A DNA stretch of 64,000 nt. It comes from Pteria penguin (Eukaryota > Mollusca > Bivalvia > Pterioida > Pteriidae). The notes below the pieces were generated by a model, which was given only the letters and a program-made list of their open reading frames with translations, was not told where the DNA came from and made no database searches. The stretch spans positions 65,967,306 to 66,031,305 of the forward strand of contig CM068583.1 of the NCBI GenBank assembly GCA_035048485.1, given 5' to 3'. Every line of letters starts with the position of its first letter. Positions within the stretch are counted from its first letter, which is position 1. Positions 1 to 9,471 of this stretch are shown in pieces. Position numbers and translations under genes: made by a program.

Positions 1-1916
1 AAAAAGACAGCACCTTGCACGATCACCTCATGACCATGTCCGACTTCAAAATTAAAACTGGTAAATCTGATCAACCAACCATGTATTGGCTCCCAAAACT
101 AAATAAAAGTCCATATAAATCACGTTTCATATCTAATTCTAGACACTGCTCTACTACGGTACTATCGAAACATTATAGGTCAAAGCATAGTAATTCCATT
201 TCCCATAGGGTCCCATGTTAAATTACCGAACTTCCAGCAAGATTTACACAACATCCTACATTTTAGCTATATATAATCCACATATCAAAATGTTGGTCAG
301 ACCCTCCTCTATCAGAATTTTAACAGTTTACCATAGGTCATCTACCTTAATTTTGAGAAAATCATGCTGGAAGGGGGATACCCCTAAAAATTGGCCAAAA
401 TTCAAATGTAAACAACTACCCCTTTTTAGCTCATTAAATTTTTACATTAGCGAAATGAGATAAAAATTCATGATTTTACAGCAGAATCAATCTTTATTTA
501 TACATAGATCAAATAATTTCATCCAATCACAGCTCCCAATACATTGAAATAGTAATCCCTCTCTCCCTACACCACATCAGCCAATCACGGCTCTCGTTAA
601 TTACCTTTCTTTGACCATTACGTCTGCTCAAACTGCTATAAAAGATCATATTATCAAATATTGTGATGTCGCGATTCATAATAGTAACATCAATTACTTT
701 TGGTCAATTAAAAATTCTCATGAAGTTATAGACAAACTTCTTTCTCTAAATTTCAAAGCGACTCAAATTTCTACATTTGATTTGTCTACACTTTATACAT
801 CTCTGCCTCATGATTTGATTAAAAGCAAGTTGCTGTCTCTTATACAATGGTGTTTCACAGAGAATCTAAAACTTACATATGTACTTCCAATAACTCTGGA
901 TTCTTTTCCAACAAACAATATACTTCATATAAATACTGGACTTGCAAGGAATTATGTAAAGCACTAGATTTTCTCATGAATAATATTTTTGTGCAATTTG
1001 ATGGCAAGATATATCAACAAATAGTTGGGATTCCTATGGGTACTAATTTCGGGCCTCTGATAGCAGATTTATTTCTTTATTCTTATGAGAGGGATTTTAT
1101 GGGTTCTATTCAAAAATCAAAACGTTTCGACCTCATTGACAAATTTAATAATACTTGCAGATATCTGGATGACATTTTGGTTATCGACAACCCTGAATTT
1201 GAACAATTTATATCAGAAATATATCCACCAGAGCTCAAATTGAATAAAGCTAATACTTGAGATAAATCTACAACTTTCTTAGATTTAAACATCAAAATTA
1301 TCAACCACCTAATATATACTAATATTTATGATAAACGTGAGGATTTTGGATTTCCTATTGTAAATTTTCCTTACTTGGATGGCGATGTCCCTCGACTCCC
1401 ATCATATGGTATCTATATATCTCAATTAGTTCGATTTGTCAGAGGCTCCACCGATGTTTTGGACTTTCATAAACGAAATTTACAAATTACTTATAAACTT
1501 TTAACTCGGGGTTACAGATATCACAAGCTCAGAAAAACATTCGGCAAATTCTTTATATCTTATTCCGAACTTCTATCTAAATTTGGAAATATTTCTTTTC
1601 AACACTATGTATCCAATGGCATTTCCCATCCTAATTTTTACGGTTATCTCGTATATAAACTAAGGAAAGTAAAAGGCTCCGATAACGTTATTTTATCATG
1701 TAATAAAATAGTCAAACGTCTTCTAAATAGACATTATGACATTGAGATCATATAAAAGACTATAGGTCTTGTATTTGGACCCTCTACAACCTTATGCAGA
1801 CTTTTACTTGAACGTTGCAGGTTGACTAACAGGGCGGTGGGGGACTATATGACGGGCATTGTCCAAATCTCTTTCAGAGGAGACATGGTCCTGAACCTCG
1901 TCCCCTCTGACTGTTA
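1..1916 (+). pseudogene. Penelope-like reverse transcriptase, broken
   Basis: The RT opens with WLPKLNKSPYKSRFISNS (about 87-140), typical of Penelope RT. After the MITE it continues with FDLSTLYTSLPHDLI (777-820), GIPMGTN (1027-1047) and the catalytic YLDDI (1162-1176). The copy has a 1-base deletion near 854 (copy 2 has one more T), so the frame changes there. From 847 to 1755 the frame is open for about 303 codons except for one TGA at 1258-1260, in ELKLNKANT-TGA-DKSTTFLDL. A TAA at 1753-1755 then interrupts the C-terminal region. GTNCAP has become GTNFGP. Penelope RTs are related to telomerase RT; this copy is probably inactive. Confidence 0.85.
175..618. mobile_element. MITE inside the Naiad-like RT
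   Basis: The 444-bp segment is absent from the matching place in copy 2, where ATCGAAACAT runs straight into ATTACGTCTG. Its ends are inverted repeats: TAGGTCAAAGCATAGTAATT on the left and, reversed, AATGGTCAAAGAAAGGTAATT-like sequence on the right (GGTCAAAG is exact). An ATTA or TA target duplication is likely but the copies differ slightly there. There is no coding capacity. The superfamily is not assigned. Confidence 0.75.
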
Positions 1917-1949
1917 GTCGGGACTCCTACCGATCTAGGGTCTTAGCTC

Positions 1950-2370
1950 GCTTTCACACTGGCAGAACACGGTTTATCATGTTGATGTCGCATATATTTT
2001 ATATCATTATGTGTTTTACAATACCTTATGTGTATGTATTTTTATGACCTCTCAATATGCGATACCTGTTGACCCTTGTTCTTTACATGGAGGATTATTT
2101 ATAAATTTTTAAATGTACTTCCTTTGATTGTTCTGCTGTTAAAGCGAGTGGGAAGGTGGGCCCGTAAATTGGTTAACCACACCATCTGTTTGGCTTTTGT
2201 CAATTAAAATGACCGTCCTAAGTCGATATCGTAATTGCACTACAATCAAATATTTTTGTAATGTGTTATATGTGCTACTATATTATTGATATTCATGTAT
2301 AACTCCATGGTGACTTCTGTCACATAACTGAGCCAGTAACTCCTCTTTTTTCTTTTATTATTAAGGTCAA
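1950..2370 (+). repeat. 3' UTR of the Naiad-like element
   Basis: This non-coding tail runs from ACTGGCAGAACACGG to the T-rich end. Blocks shared by all three copies in the window include GGAGGATTATTTATAAAT, GAGTGGGAAGGT, the GGTTAAC region and AAATGACC followed by TCCTAAGTCG. If the element uses selenocysteine, a SECIS hairpin should lie here or in lost flank; none could be drawn convincingly by eye. Confidence 0.75.
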
Positions 2371-2394
2371 TAAAGAGTGAAACGTCTTTCTCTC

Positions 2395-3000
2395 TCTAAA
2401 ATGGAAAAGCTTTCAATTCTAGCTTTTAAGTGTTTATTACAATTCAATAAAAAGTGGCATTCATCCTCAATTTCATTTTTATTACATTTATTACAATATC
2501 TAAGTTCTCGAGATGTTTTCTTATATCTACTATTTTCAATTTTTAATTAGTGACATGATAATCTTAAATGCGTAACAGATTTTCTATAATCAGTATTGTC
2601 CATTATTTGAAGATCAGGCTCAAAACCAAAATTTGTATTTATTTGTAGTATGTATCAAATTTTCTATTTTTAAAAAATATTTCTTTGTCATTTTGCCAGT
2701 TTTCTATTACTTTATTTTTAATGAATTTTTAATAAAAAAAATTGAACTTAACCATAGTTAAGGATAATTTATCACTTGAAATGTTGAGGGTTTTAAAAAG
2801 CTATTGCACACTGCTAAACCAAGAGTTCTTATAATTTTGATAAAGAGATATAGAGAGATTATATGCATCTTTTAGTAATCTGAAATTCCCTATGGGTAGA
2901 ATATTCTCTAGTCGGTGCCAGAAAATCAAAATGCTCCTGGCATTATCATAGTATAGTGTAGCAATTCCCAATTCAGACTGTGTCGCAAAGTTACTAGCCT
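2395..3000 (-). pseudogene. LINE ORF C-terminal remnant with zinc knuckle
   Basis: Read on the - strand, pieces in shifting frames give FWHRLEN (about 2925), NKVIENWQNDKEIF (about 2690), LQIMDNTDYRKSVTHLRLSCH (about 2550-2610) and RELRYCNKCNKNEIEDECHF (about 2460-2510). The last is a C-x2-C...H-x4-C knuckle followed by LLNC. This layout is typical of the C-terminus of a non-LTR retrotransposon polyprotein in invertebrates. Several stops and frameshifts show that it is dead. It abuts the 3' end of the Naiad-like copy. Confidence 0.65.
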
Positions 3001-3194
3001 TTTCATGAACTGCTAGTGTGTGTGATTTTTTTTTTCATTTCACTTACGAATATACTGACACATGTATATAAAGCAGGGTTTTCAGCGGACGTACTGCATA
3101 ACAGAACACTCTAGGTGTGGATCTTCATGAATTCGAAGGAATTACGGGGATATCTCAAATCTCCAACGTTCAATCAAATCATTGGCATATAAAG

Positions 3195-3525
3195 TCTTGT
3201 GAGTTTTCGACTCTCTATTCCTCAACAAAAATTTAAAAGCAGACTGCCTTCCATTATAAACGAAAATCGTAGATATAGATTGTGAAGACACTCATTCTGT
3301 GCAGAAACACTGTGATTCGAACAGCAAGTACACTGAACAACGATATCTTTAATATATCCTAGAGTTCTAGGAGAGAACGTTAACATTTCCTGGATTTTGT
3401 GGAAAAAGTTTTTCACCAGATCGCTGACGTTCCAATAGGAACCAATTGTGCCCCTCTCCTTGCTGATACACACACGATGTAGAATTCTTTCAGGAAAGGA
3501 ACACATTCTTTGTTAAATTTCACAT
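3195..3525 (+). pseudogene. Canonical Penelope-like RT remnant
   Basis: The + strand gives KFKSRLPSIINENRRYR near 3230-3280, KYTEQRYL near 3325-3350 and then IADVPIGTNCAPLLAD at about 3421-3468, followed in another frame by YTHDVEFFQ. These match, in order, the RT block of canonical Penelope elements up to GIPMGTNCAPLLADLF. Multiple frameshifts and stops are present. It is a different, older family from the Naiad-like copy 700 bp upstream. The 94-codon open frame on the opposite strand is a shadow. Confidence 0.7.
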
Positions 3526-3655
3526 ACAGATACATGTATTAAATTCTGTTCATAAATATTCCAAATTTTGACAATAAACTCGGCCAATTGTATCCCGCTG
3601 ATCTTGAGATCAAGGACACGATAAAGATCAACACAACTGCTTCCTACCTGGGTAC

Positions 3656-3835
3656 GGCGCCATAAACTGAGAAAATACTTAAGTCAATTATTTCATTTTA
3701 ATTAATTCCATTATCAAACGTTCAAATAAACTGTTATGCATAAAAGTAAATAAAATCCAAATCCAAATTATTCATTCATTGTTGAACAGAAGAATTTGTA
3801 ATTATGACTTCAGTATTTTCTCAGTTTATGGCGCC
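3656..3835. mobile_element. Short MITE with 30-bp inverted repeats
   Basis: The arm at 3656-3685 begins GGCGCCATAAACTGAGAAAA. The arm at 3806-3835 is its reverse complement with 29 of 30 bases matching. The spacer is 120 bp, AT-rich and non-coding. No clear target duplication is seen. Confidence 0.65.
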
Positions 3836-4640
3836 GGGCCCTGGACTCAATATTCCCTATCGGTAGGGATGCTCAGTAAAACACCCCACTTTTTTGACAA
3901 AAATTTCATCTTTCATACCTCTAAGTTTTCTGTCCTAATCCTCGCCTGCCTATGGCAGTCTAATTTCACAATTTAAGTTATGCTAGAGCTTGTTCTTTGA
4001 GGCAGACCTTTAAAAGAAAAACTACTCACACAAGGCTAAGAAACGGAACGCATGGAATAGTCACTGAGGAAGTACATGTACTATAGTCGATAAGAGGATA
4101 TTGTTGGTAATGAAGTCCCCCTTCCCAGAATGCTATTTGATATTATGGAGCATAATTGTCTACAGTGGCGTCTTTTTACTGATCTCACAAACTACCTATA
4201 TGACTTTGCCACCGAACACTTGTGAGGGTGTAGCACACTTGTAGGATAAGCTCTCTTCCCTGGCCTCATCCCATTTGGATTAGCAACTAGTCTATACTTG
4301 CTGAATTGTGCGCCACCACCGTAATTTGCTGTGCTTTATCTGGACTTTGAATATCGAGCATCCGACATCTGGCATCATTTTAGATTATCCGAGATTGATA
4401 CTCCTCGGTATAGGTACCAAGGGACTATCTCAAGTCAGCGACCCATCATGTAGTAGTAGTGGTGATGTCGATGTGGTGACCGAGTACATGTATATGTAGT
4501 ATTTGACAGAGTGGAATGACATTTGCCATCTCTTTATCCTTTCTACCAGCATGTGCGGATACAGGATTCGAGTGCTGTTGCTTTGTCTGTTTCAGTAGGA
4601 AATCGTAGTCATATTGATATGTGTGGTAATCAATTTGAGA
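3836..4640. other. Intergenic, nothing recognised
   Basis: Unique-looking AT-rich sequence. Short open frames here have no recognisable motif or splice context. Confidence 0.5.
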
Positions 4641-4765
4641 ATTAGTGGACGACCATTTGATTCTGAGGGGGAGGGGATGGCAAAAATGGTCGAGTTGGAT
4701 ATTTATTTTCAGATTTTTGAATGATGGTATATTCATTTCCTTGAGATTCTGGGACATATTATTTA

Positions 4766-4862
4766 TTTTCTTTTTTGTTTTGTTTTGTTTTTGTTTTTTT
4801 TTTTTTTGGTTTTTTTTTTTTGGTTTTTTTGTTTGTTTGTTTTTGTTTGTTTGTTTGTTTTT
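4766..4862 (+). repeat. T-rich low-complexity tract
   Basis: Nearly pure T with scattered G and C (TTTTG/TTTG units). It is absent from the matching position of element A copy 2, so it is a later expansion. The short open frames across it are composition artefacts. Confidence 0.9.
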
Positions 4863-5320
4863 TGGCCGTCAATAAATACTTGTAAGAATTGAATTGTAAA
4901 TATCATACCATTAACAAAACACATATTAATATAAAACAGACTCAACAAATAACATGCATACACCACTTTATGCTACTAGTTACTATATAGGGAAGTACAT
5001 AGTCTCTCTCAGTCTCTGGTATTCAGGGGAGAGAATTTCCATTTATTATGGATGTGTGAAGAAGAGTTGCTATTTTGGATTCCTGTCCGAATGATAGTAT
5101 TTTTCTTCGTTTTTCACTTACCTTGAATTATGTCATTTTAATTAAAAAAAAAAAGCATTTCATACATATTTTTGATATATATGATATAATGATTTTTAAC
5201 TACTTCTAGACTGAATTTCACAAAACTTGATAGGTATCAAACATCCATTCCTGTACAATTTTAGATGTTTAAAAGTTTATAAGAGACGAAAGACCTATGG
5301 CCATCTACAGACATTGTTCA

Positions 5321-5540
5321 GTAGACCTTTTTAAGATAACTGCGGTCTTACAATTTGTGTATGTGCAATAGCTTTTTCCGGCGGCCAGCTACAAAATCAG
5401 AACGTATTGAACATTGCTTAGCAATTATAGGTTATCACTATTCCTTCAGGTTTGTAGTTAACCTCCCGGAAGGGCTATTGCGAATATACAAATTGTAAGA
5501 CCACAGTTACATGTACATGTATCTTAAAAAGATCTATATC
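5321..5540. mobile_element. Foldback MITE inside element A
   Basis: Long inverted arms: GACCTTTTTAAGATAACTG then GGTCTTACAATTTGT on the left, ACAAATTGTAAGACC then ATCTTAAAAAGATC on the right. Flanks ATTGTTCA (5313-5320) and ATTGTGCA (5541-5548) look like an 8-bp target duplication, as in hAT-type insertions. The matching place in the second element A copy (about 56150-56170) lacks it. Confidence 0.75.
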
Positions 5541-6076
5541 ATTGTGCAATGTTTTCTATGTCTCACGTGAACGATATAGGCCCACTTGGGCCTCTTGACA
5601 GTTTTGTTATCATTTATGTTACGTGAAGATACACGTTTTTGTTGGTTTTGCTTTTGTTGTCTTTTAAAGTTATGCTTGTTTAAATTTTACATTTGAATAA
5701 ATGTGTTAAAATCATCTGACACATGTCTTTTTGCACTGATTCGAATGAAACTGAACAGGAATGAAACACTGTCAACAAATATGGCCACCATAAATTTTGA
5801 AATGCACATGATTTAATTTGAATATCTATTTTTACATTGTGCTCACGTGAGACATGACGCGAGTTCACTCATTTTGGCCATTTGTTTTAATGTTAACATA
5901 TCGGTGCGCAGGGTATAAATGAGGGGCGGACAACACAAGAGAGAGTCGGGGAAAGGGGTTGAAAACTGGCGGCAAGTTGATGTGAATTACATTATTCCGA
6001 ACAAGAACCTGAATATGAAATCTCTCAGAAAATAGACGGTAGAGCCATTGCCCCCTCTCCGCCCCTCACAATGGAC

Positions 6077-6715
6077 CGTCTTCTTCTTCTTCCAGTACGA
6101 AGTGTACTCACATGTTGAGCGTTGAACTTCATGTGGCAGTCAAGATAAAAGCCTCGCAGGGTAATATGATACAGTCAAAAAGTTAAAATTCTTGATCCTC
6201 ACCTTAAGCTGAAGTGGGCGGGTGGTATATTGCCTATTGCAGTCCGGTAGTCCTCCAAGGAACATGCTGATATCATTGCTGATGGAAGTCTGTTCCAATC
6301 TCTGATGGTACGTGGGAAGAAGGAGAACCGGTACACATCCTTTCTCGTTGTGGGATGCGAAAGTTATATTCTCCCCTTGTCCTGATTTCTGTTTAGATTA
6401 GACATAGTTCTGCTGGAATGGCCTCTAGATTGTGCTGGATCTTGAATAGCTGATCTATAGCGATTCCCATTCCAGAGAGTTGACTATGTTGGTAACGATG
6501 TCTGCTTTCCTATCCCAGTAGTTCCTTGTAGCGAATCGTATGTGTCTCTCTACGTTGGACTTTCTCTGTCTGGTAGATCTGTCCGCTGGTGTGATGGTCC
6601 TATATGGAGGCAACGTACCGTTCGGCGTACAATGGCTTCGTAGGCTCTGAACCGTGCTGATCGAGGTTCTGCATCCTCTGAGCTTTCGGTTTAGGAAGCC
6701 TAGATATGCAAATAT
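6077..6715 (-). pseudogene. 5'-truncated LINE insertion, RT C-terminal part
   Basis: On the - strand the sequence encodes FLNRKLR, RHIRFATRNYWDRKADIV, VNSLEWESL and, after frame changes, YNFRIPQ, YRFSFFPRTIRDWNRLPSA and LEDYRTAIG. This is the usual ending of CR1/L2/jockey-like non-LTR reverse transcriptases. The 3' tail is a GAA-rich run (AGTACACTTCGTACTGGAAG then GAAGAAG). Element A copy 2 shows the empty site (ATGGAC joined to ATGCAAATAT). The same tail occurs at 34923-34955. Stops and shifts are numerous. Confidence 0.75.
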
Positions 6716-7042
6716 CTTTTTGAAAGGATGAATTCTATTAAGTTTTGTTTAACATATTGAATAGCACGATTCGTCCAATGTTATAAATTCCGCTGAAATA
6801 AGAGTCATACAATTAAACTACAATACAGTATAATATAGGCAGCAATCTGGCGAGCGAAGCGCGTCTGGTAAGATCAATGTATTTTCTACAGAACATTCAG
6901 CTTTATATTTGCATGATCTGGTATACGTACATGCTAGCAACCAGGATATTTATTTTTGTTTCAGTTTAAGCCAGGTTTTTTTTTATTTCCAGCATTTTCA
7001 GGGTCAGAATTTTTATTTCCAATTAGTGCGAGCGCCCCACAC

Positions 7043-7147
7043 CCCCAATCTGATGAAAACCATATCTTTATTCCGCTTCTTTATTTTTCCTATCCGCAAT
7101 GGGACAAATAGAAAAGCGGAATAAAGATATGGTTAATCAGATTGCCC
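7043..7147. repeat. Palindromic insertion near right end of element A
   Basis: AATCTGAT and ACCATATCTTTATTCCGCTT are followed, after about 30 bases, by AAGCGGAATAAAGATATGGT and ATCAGATT, a nearly perfect hairpin of about 30 bp. The corresponding place in the second element A copy is a C-rich stretch without the hairpin. Confidence 0.7.
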
Positions 7148-7399
7148 ACGCCCCACCCCTCAGAATCAAGTGGTCGTCCCCTTACAGTTAAATGATGTTG
7201 CAGATGTGGTCCTTTATTTAAATAGTAGAAGAGGTTTAATTGTCTTACTGTAAAACCAGCACTCTTTCCATCTAGGCCGGCCACAGTTCTAGTTCTTTTA
7301 GTAGGATTCTGTAATGGGAAATGCATCTTAAAAAACTTTTTATTGTCGAGATCGAGATTAAGGAAAGGCCGATTTTTTGTCAAAATTAAGTTGGACGGC

Positions 7400-7451
7400 A
7401 TGGATTGTACCTTTGCCAGAAACCAACTCTCAAAACATGGATGGAAAGAAG
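7400..7451 (+). CDS. GPATCH4: GPATCH4 coding exon 1
   Basis: Encodes MDCTFARNQLSKHGWKEG, the opening of the G-patch. It ends GAA-G before the donor GTCTTT, a weak donor. The split glycine codon (G plus GT) is completed exactly by exon 2. The frame is open for some distance upstream, so the ATG rests on comparison with relatives, whose G-patch begins close to the N-terminus. Confidence 0.8.
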
Positions 7452-9424
7452 GTCTTTATCCCTTTATTGTTTCTTGGCTTTAGACACCCTTAAGAGGTGT
7501 TGAGTGCTTTCACCCTTGTCTGAAATTTCGTACCCAAGATTTGGCCATGGTACTGTATGGAGTGAAATTCGTGAATGCTAGACTTTTCGGTACAGTCGTT
7601 TTCCCAGTTCCGAACAGGTTTCTGATTTTTTGTCGTCTGCGTTGTAGAAAGGGAGAAAAGATGAATTTATGTGGTATCAATTAGTTAAGTGTAGTCTAAT
7701 GAATGAATTATCAACCACATTAGTAAAAGTCGTACTATACATCATAGTATTATGGGATATTTCAGCAGTGGTAATTTTCCCAGTTCCGAATAACGTTTCC
7801 GGTTCCGAACTGGTATCACAAAGGGGCCTCAAATGGGGTGTACAGTGATATATTTATATTGTCAACCGTCTTTAATAAAATGTAAGATTGAAAATTTCCT
7901 TTTTTCACTCAAAGTTGAGATTTTTGCTGTTAAAACAATGAAAATCGGTTATACATTTATGTGTGTCTACATGACAGTTTAGAAAATGGAAAAAATTGAG
8001 GACAAACAGATATCGGTAGGATACATTAATCGCCGACTTTCTGATAATGTATTCCATACCTTCAACTTTTAAGATTAATTTAAAGATGACATCTTTAACA
8101 ATATTTAATCCTTCTCACATATATAGGTGTGTACGAATATATTTTTTCCAGCATTTACATGCACTTTTTAAAGGTGACGTCAAATCTGTGACATTGCTTC
8201 GATAATAAGTTCAAAGTATACATAACTTCACAGTTCCATGTGAGTGTTTTAAAAAGAGGAGTTTAAATTGAGCATTGATATTTAGATGTGCACGCTTTAG
8301 CTAAGACATTGTGTGTATGTGTGTGGATTAGGATATGATAAGGAAATGCTGAAATAGAAAGGAATGGAACCTCTGAATGAAACACAGATGTGATGAGAGT
8401 CGAAATAAGTTTCATTTTCTTTTTAGCCACAAATGGTTATATATATATATGTACAATACCACACAAAAAAGAAAGAAAGAAAGAAAACCAAGAAAACAAG
8501 TAAACAAACAAAAAAAAAAAACCCCCAAACAAACAAAGATTAGAAAAAAATAAAAAAACAACAACAACAACAACAAAATAAAACCCCCAACAACAACAAA
8601 AATCCCACCAAATCCCTTTTATTCTGCTTCAAACCAATCTTTTATTTTCAAAGAGCTCGTAATTTCCCTGTATTGCGCCCTTTCCTTAATTTCTTTCTGC
8701 TTGCTGGTATTCCTGTCTCCCTTTTCTCATGAAAGAAGTGCAGAGTTTCAATTTCCTTCCTCTAAATTTGCCAGTCTCCTTATACTCTCTCTTCTCGATA
8801 CAACACCCGCCTTTGTTTCCTTCCTTTTATCCTGTATGCCCCATTGTCTTTTCATGCATAAACAAATTTTGTGTACCAACGCTTTTCCCCCTTTAGCATG
8901 TATTTTAGGGGCAAACTCATGGTTGGTTTAAAAAGTGGAACAAAATTTTTAAACAATATTAAACAAACCTGAACTGTAAAATTCATTTCAGGGCTATCCA
9001 AACTTCAGAGGAATCATGTGATTATGGTGGGCGGGGTCAGACTTTAACATTGTAAATTTTACCTTTCGTAACGCAGCCTGGGGATATAGAATCATAAATT
9101 GATGTTTCAAAAATAAAGTTGAATTGGTGTGGCTGAAAAATGTCAAACTCTGCCCCCTTACCAATTTAAAATGTCTAGATCCACCTATACCGGTAAATAA
9201 GAGGGAGGTTGAGGGGAAGGGCGTGAGAACATGGAGTAGAAACGCATACTAGATTGGAGGAAAGTACAGTTTGAGATGGGAGAGAGGAAAGAAAACTGTG
9301 CTCGCGAATCGTGTGTTGCTCAAAGGAAAGGGGGTGGAAGATTGTAATTAGTATATTTCTATACAACGTTGATTAGTGACAACTTTCTGTCCACTCCGTG
9401 TCCTGACGTAGAAAATATATAAAA

Positions 9425-9471
<47 letters not shown>

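Larger units (their letters stand above)
1..2370 (+). mobile_element. Naiad-like Penelope retroelement, copy 1 (cut by window edge)
   Basis: This is the 3' part of a Penelope-like retroelement. The left portion lies outside the window. It aligns base by base with the copy at 48530-50403 and carries the same RT, followed by a C-terminal region and a 3' UTR (about 1950-2370). The UTR recurs at 49179-49578 and, more diverged, at 63470-63845, so it belongs to the element. A MITE interrupts the RT at 175-618. The 3' end is placed where similarity to the other UTR copies stops (CTCCTCTTTTTTCTTTTATT). The N-terminal endonuclease cannot be seen here; the domain order is inferred from the second copy. 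Confidence 0.85.
4641..7184. mobile_element. TIR element family A, copy 1 (2.5 kb, with nested insertions)
   Basis: The left end reads GGACGACCATTTGATTCTGA and the right end, reversed, GGGGACGACCACTTGATTCT, so these are terminal inverted repeats of about 30 bp. The same element recurs at 55500-57078 and aligns over its whole length apart from three insertions found only here (5321-5540, 6077-6715, about 7043-7147) and a T-rich expansion. Both ends carry the motif CAGA-N-TATTTATTT-TC several times in direct orientation. No transposase is visible, so it is non-autonomous. Superfamily unknown. Confidence 0.75.

Noticed and set aside
1950..2370. SECIS hairpin in the Naiad-like 3' UTR
   Set aside because: ATGA/GTGA cores occur, but no stem with the required AA loop and opposing TGA could be drawn; needs a covariance search.
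3222..3506. 94-codon open frame on the - strand
   Set aside because: It lies opposite the Penelope RT scrap; the + strand carries recognisable motifs, so the - frame is a shadow.
7090..7401. 103-codon open frame on the - strand next to GPATCH4 exon 1
   Set aside because: It crosses the end of element A and its palindrome and has no motif; divergent gene not supported.
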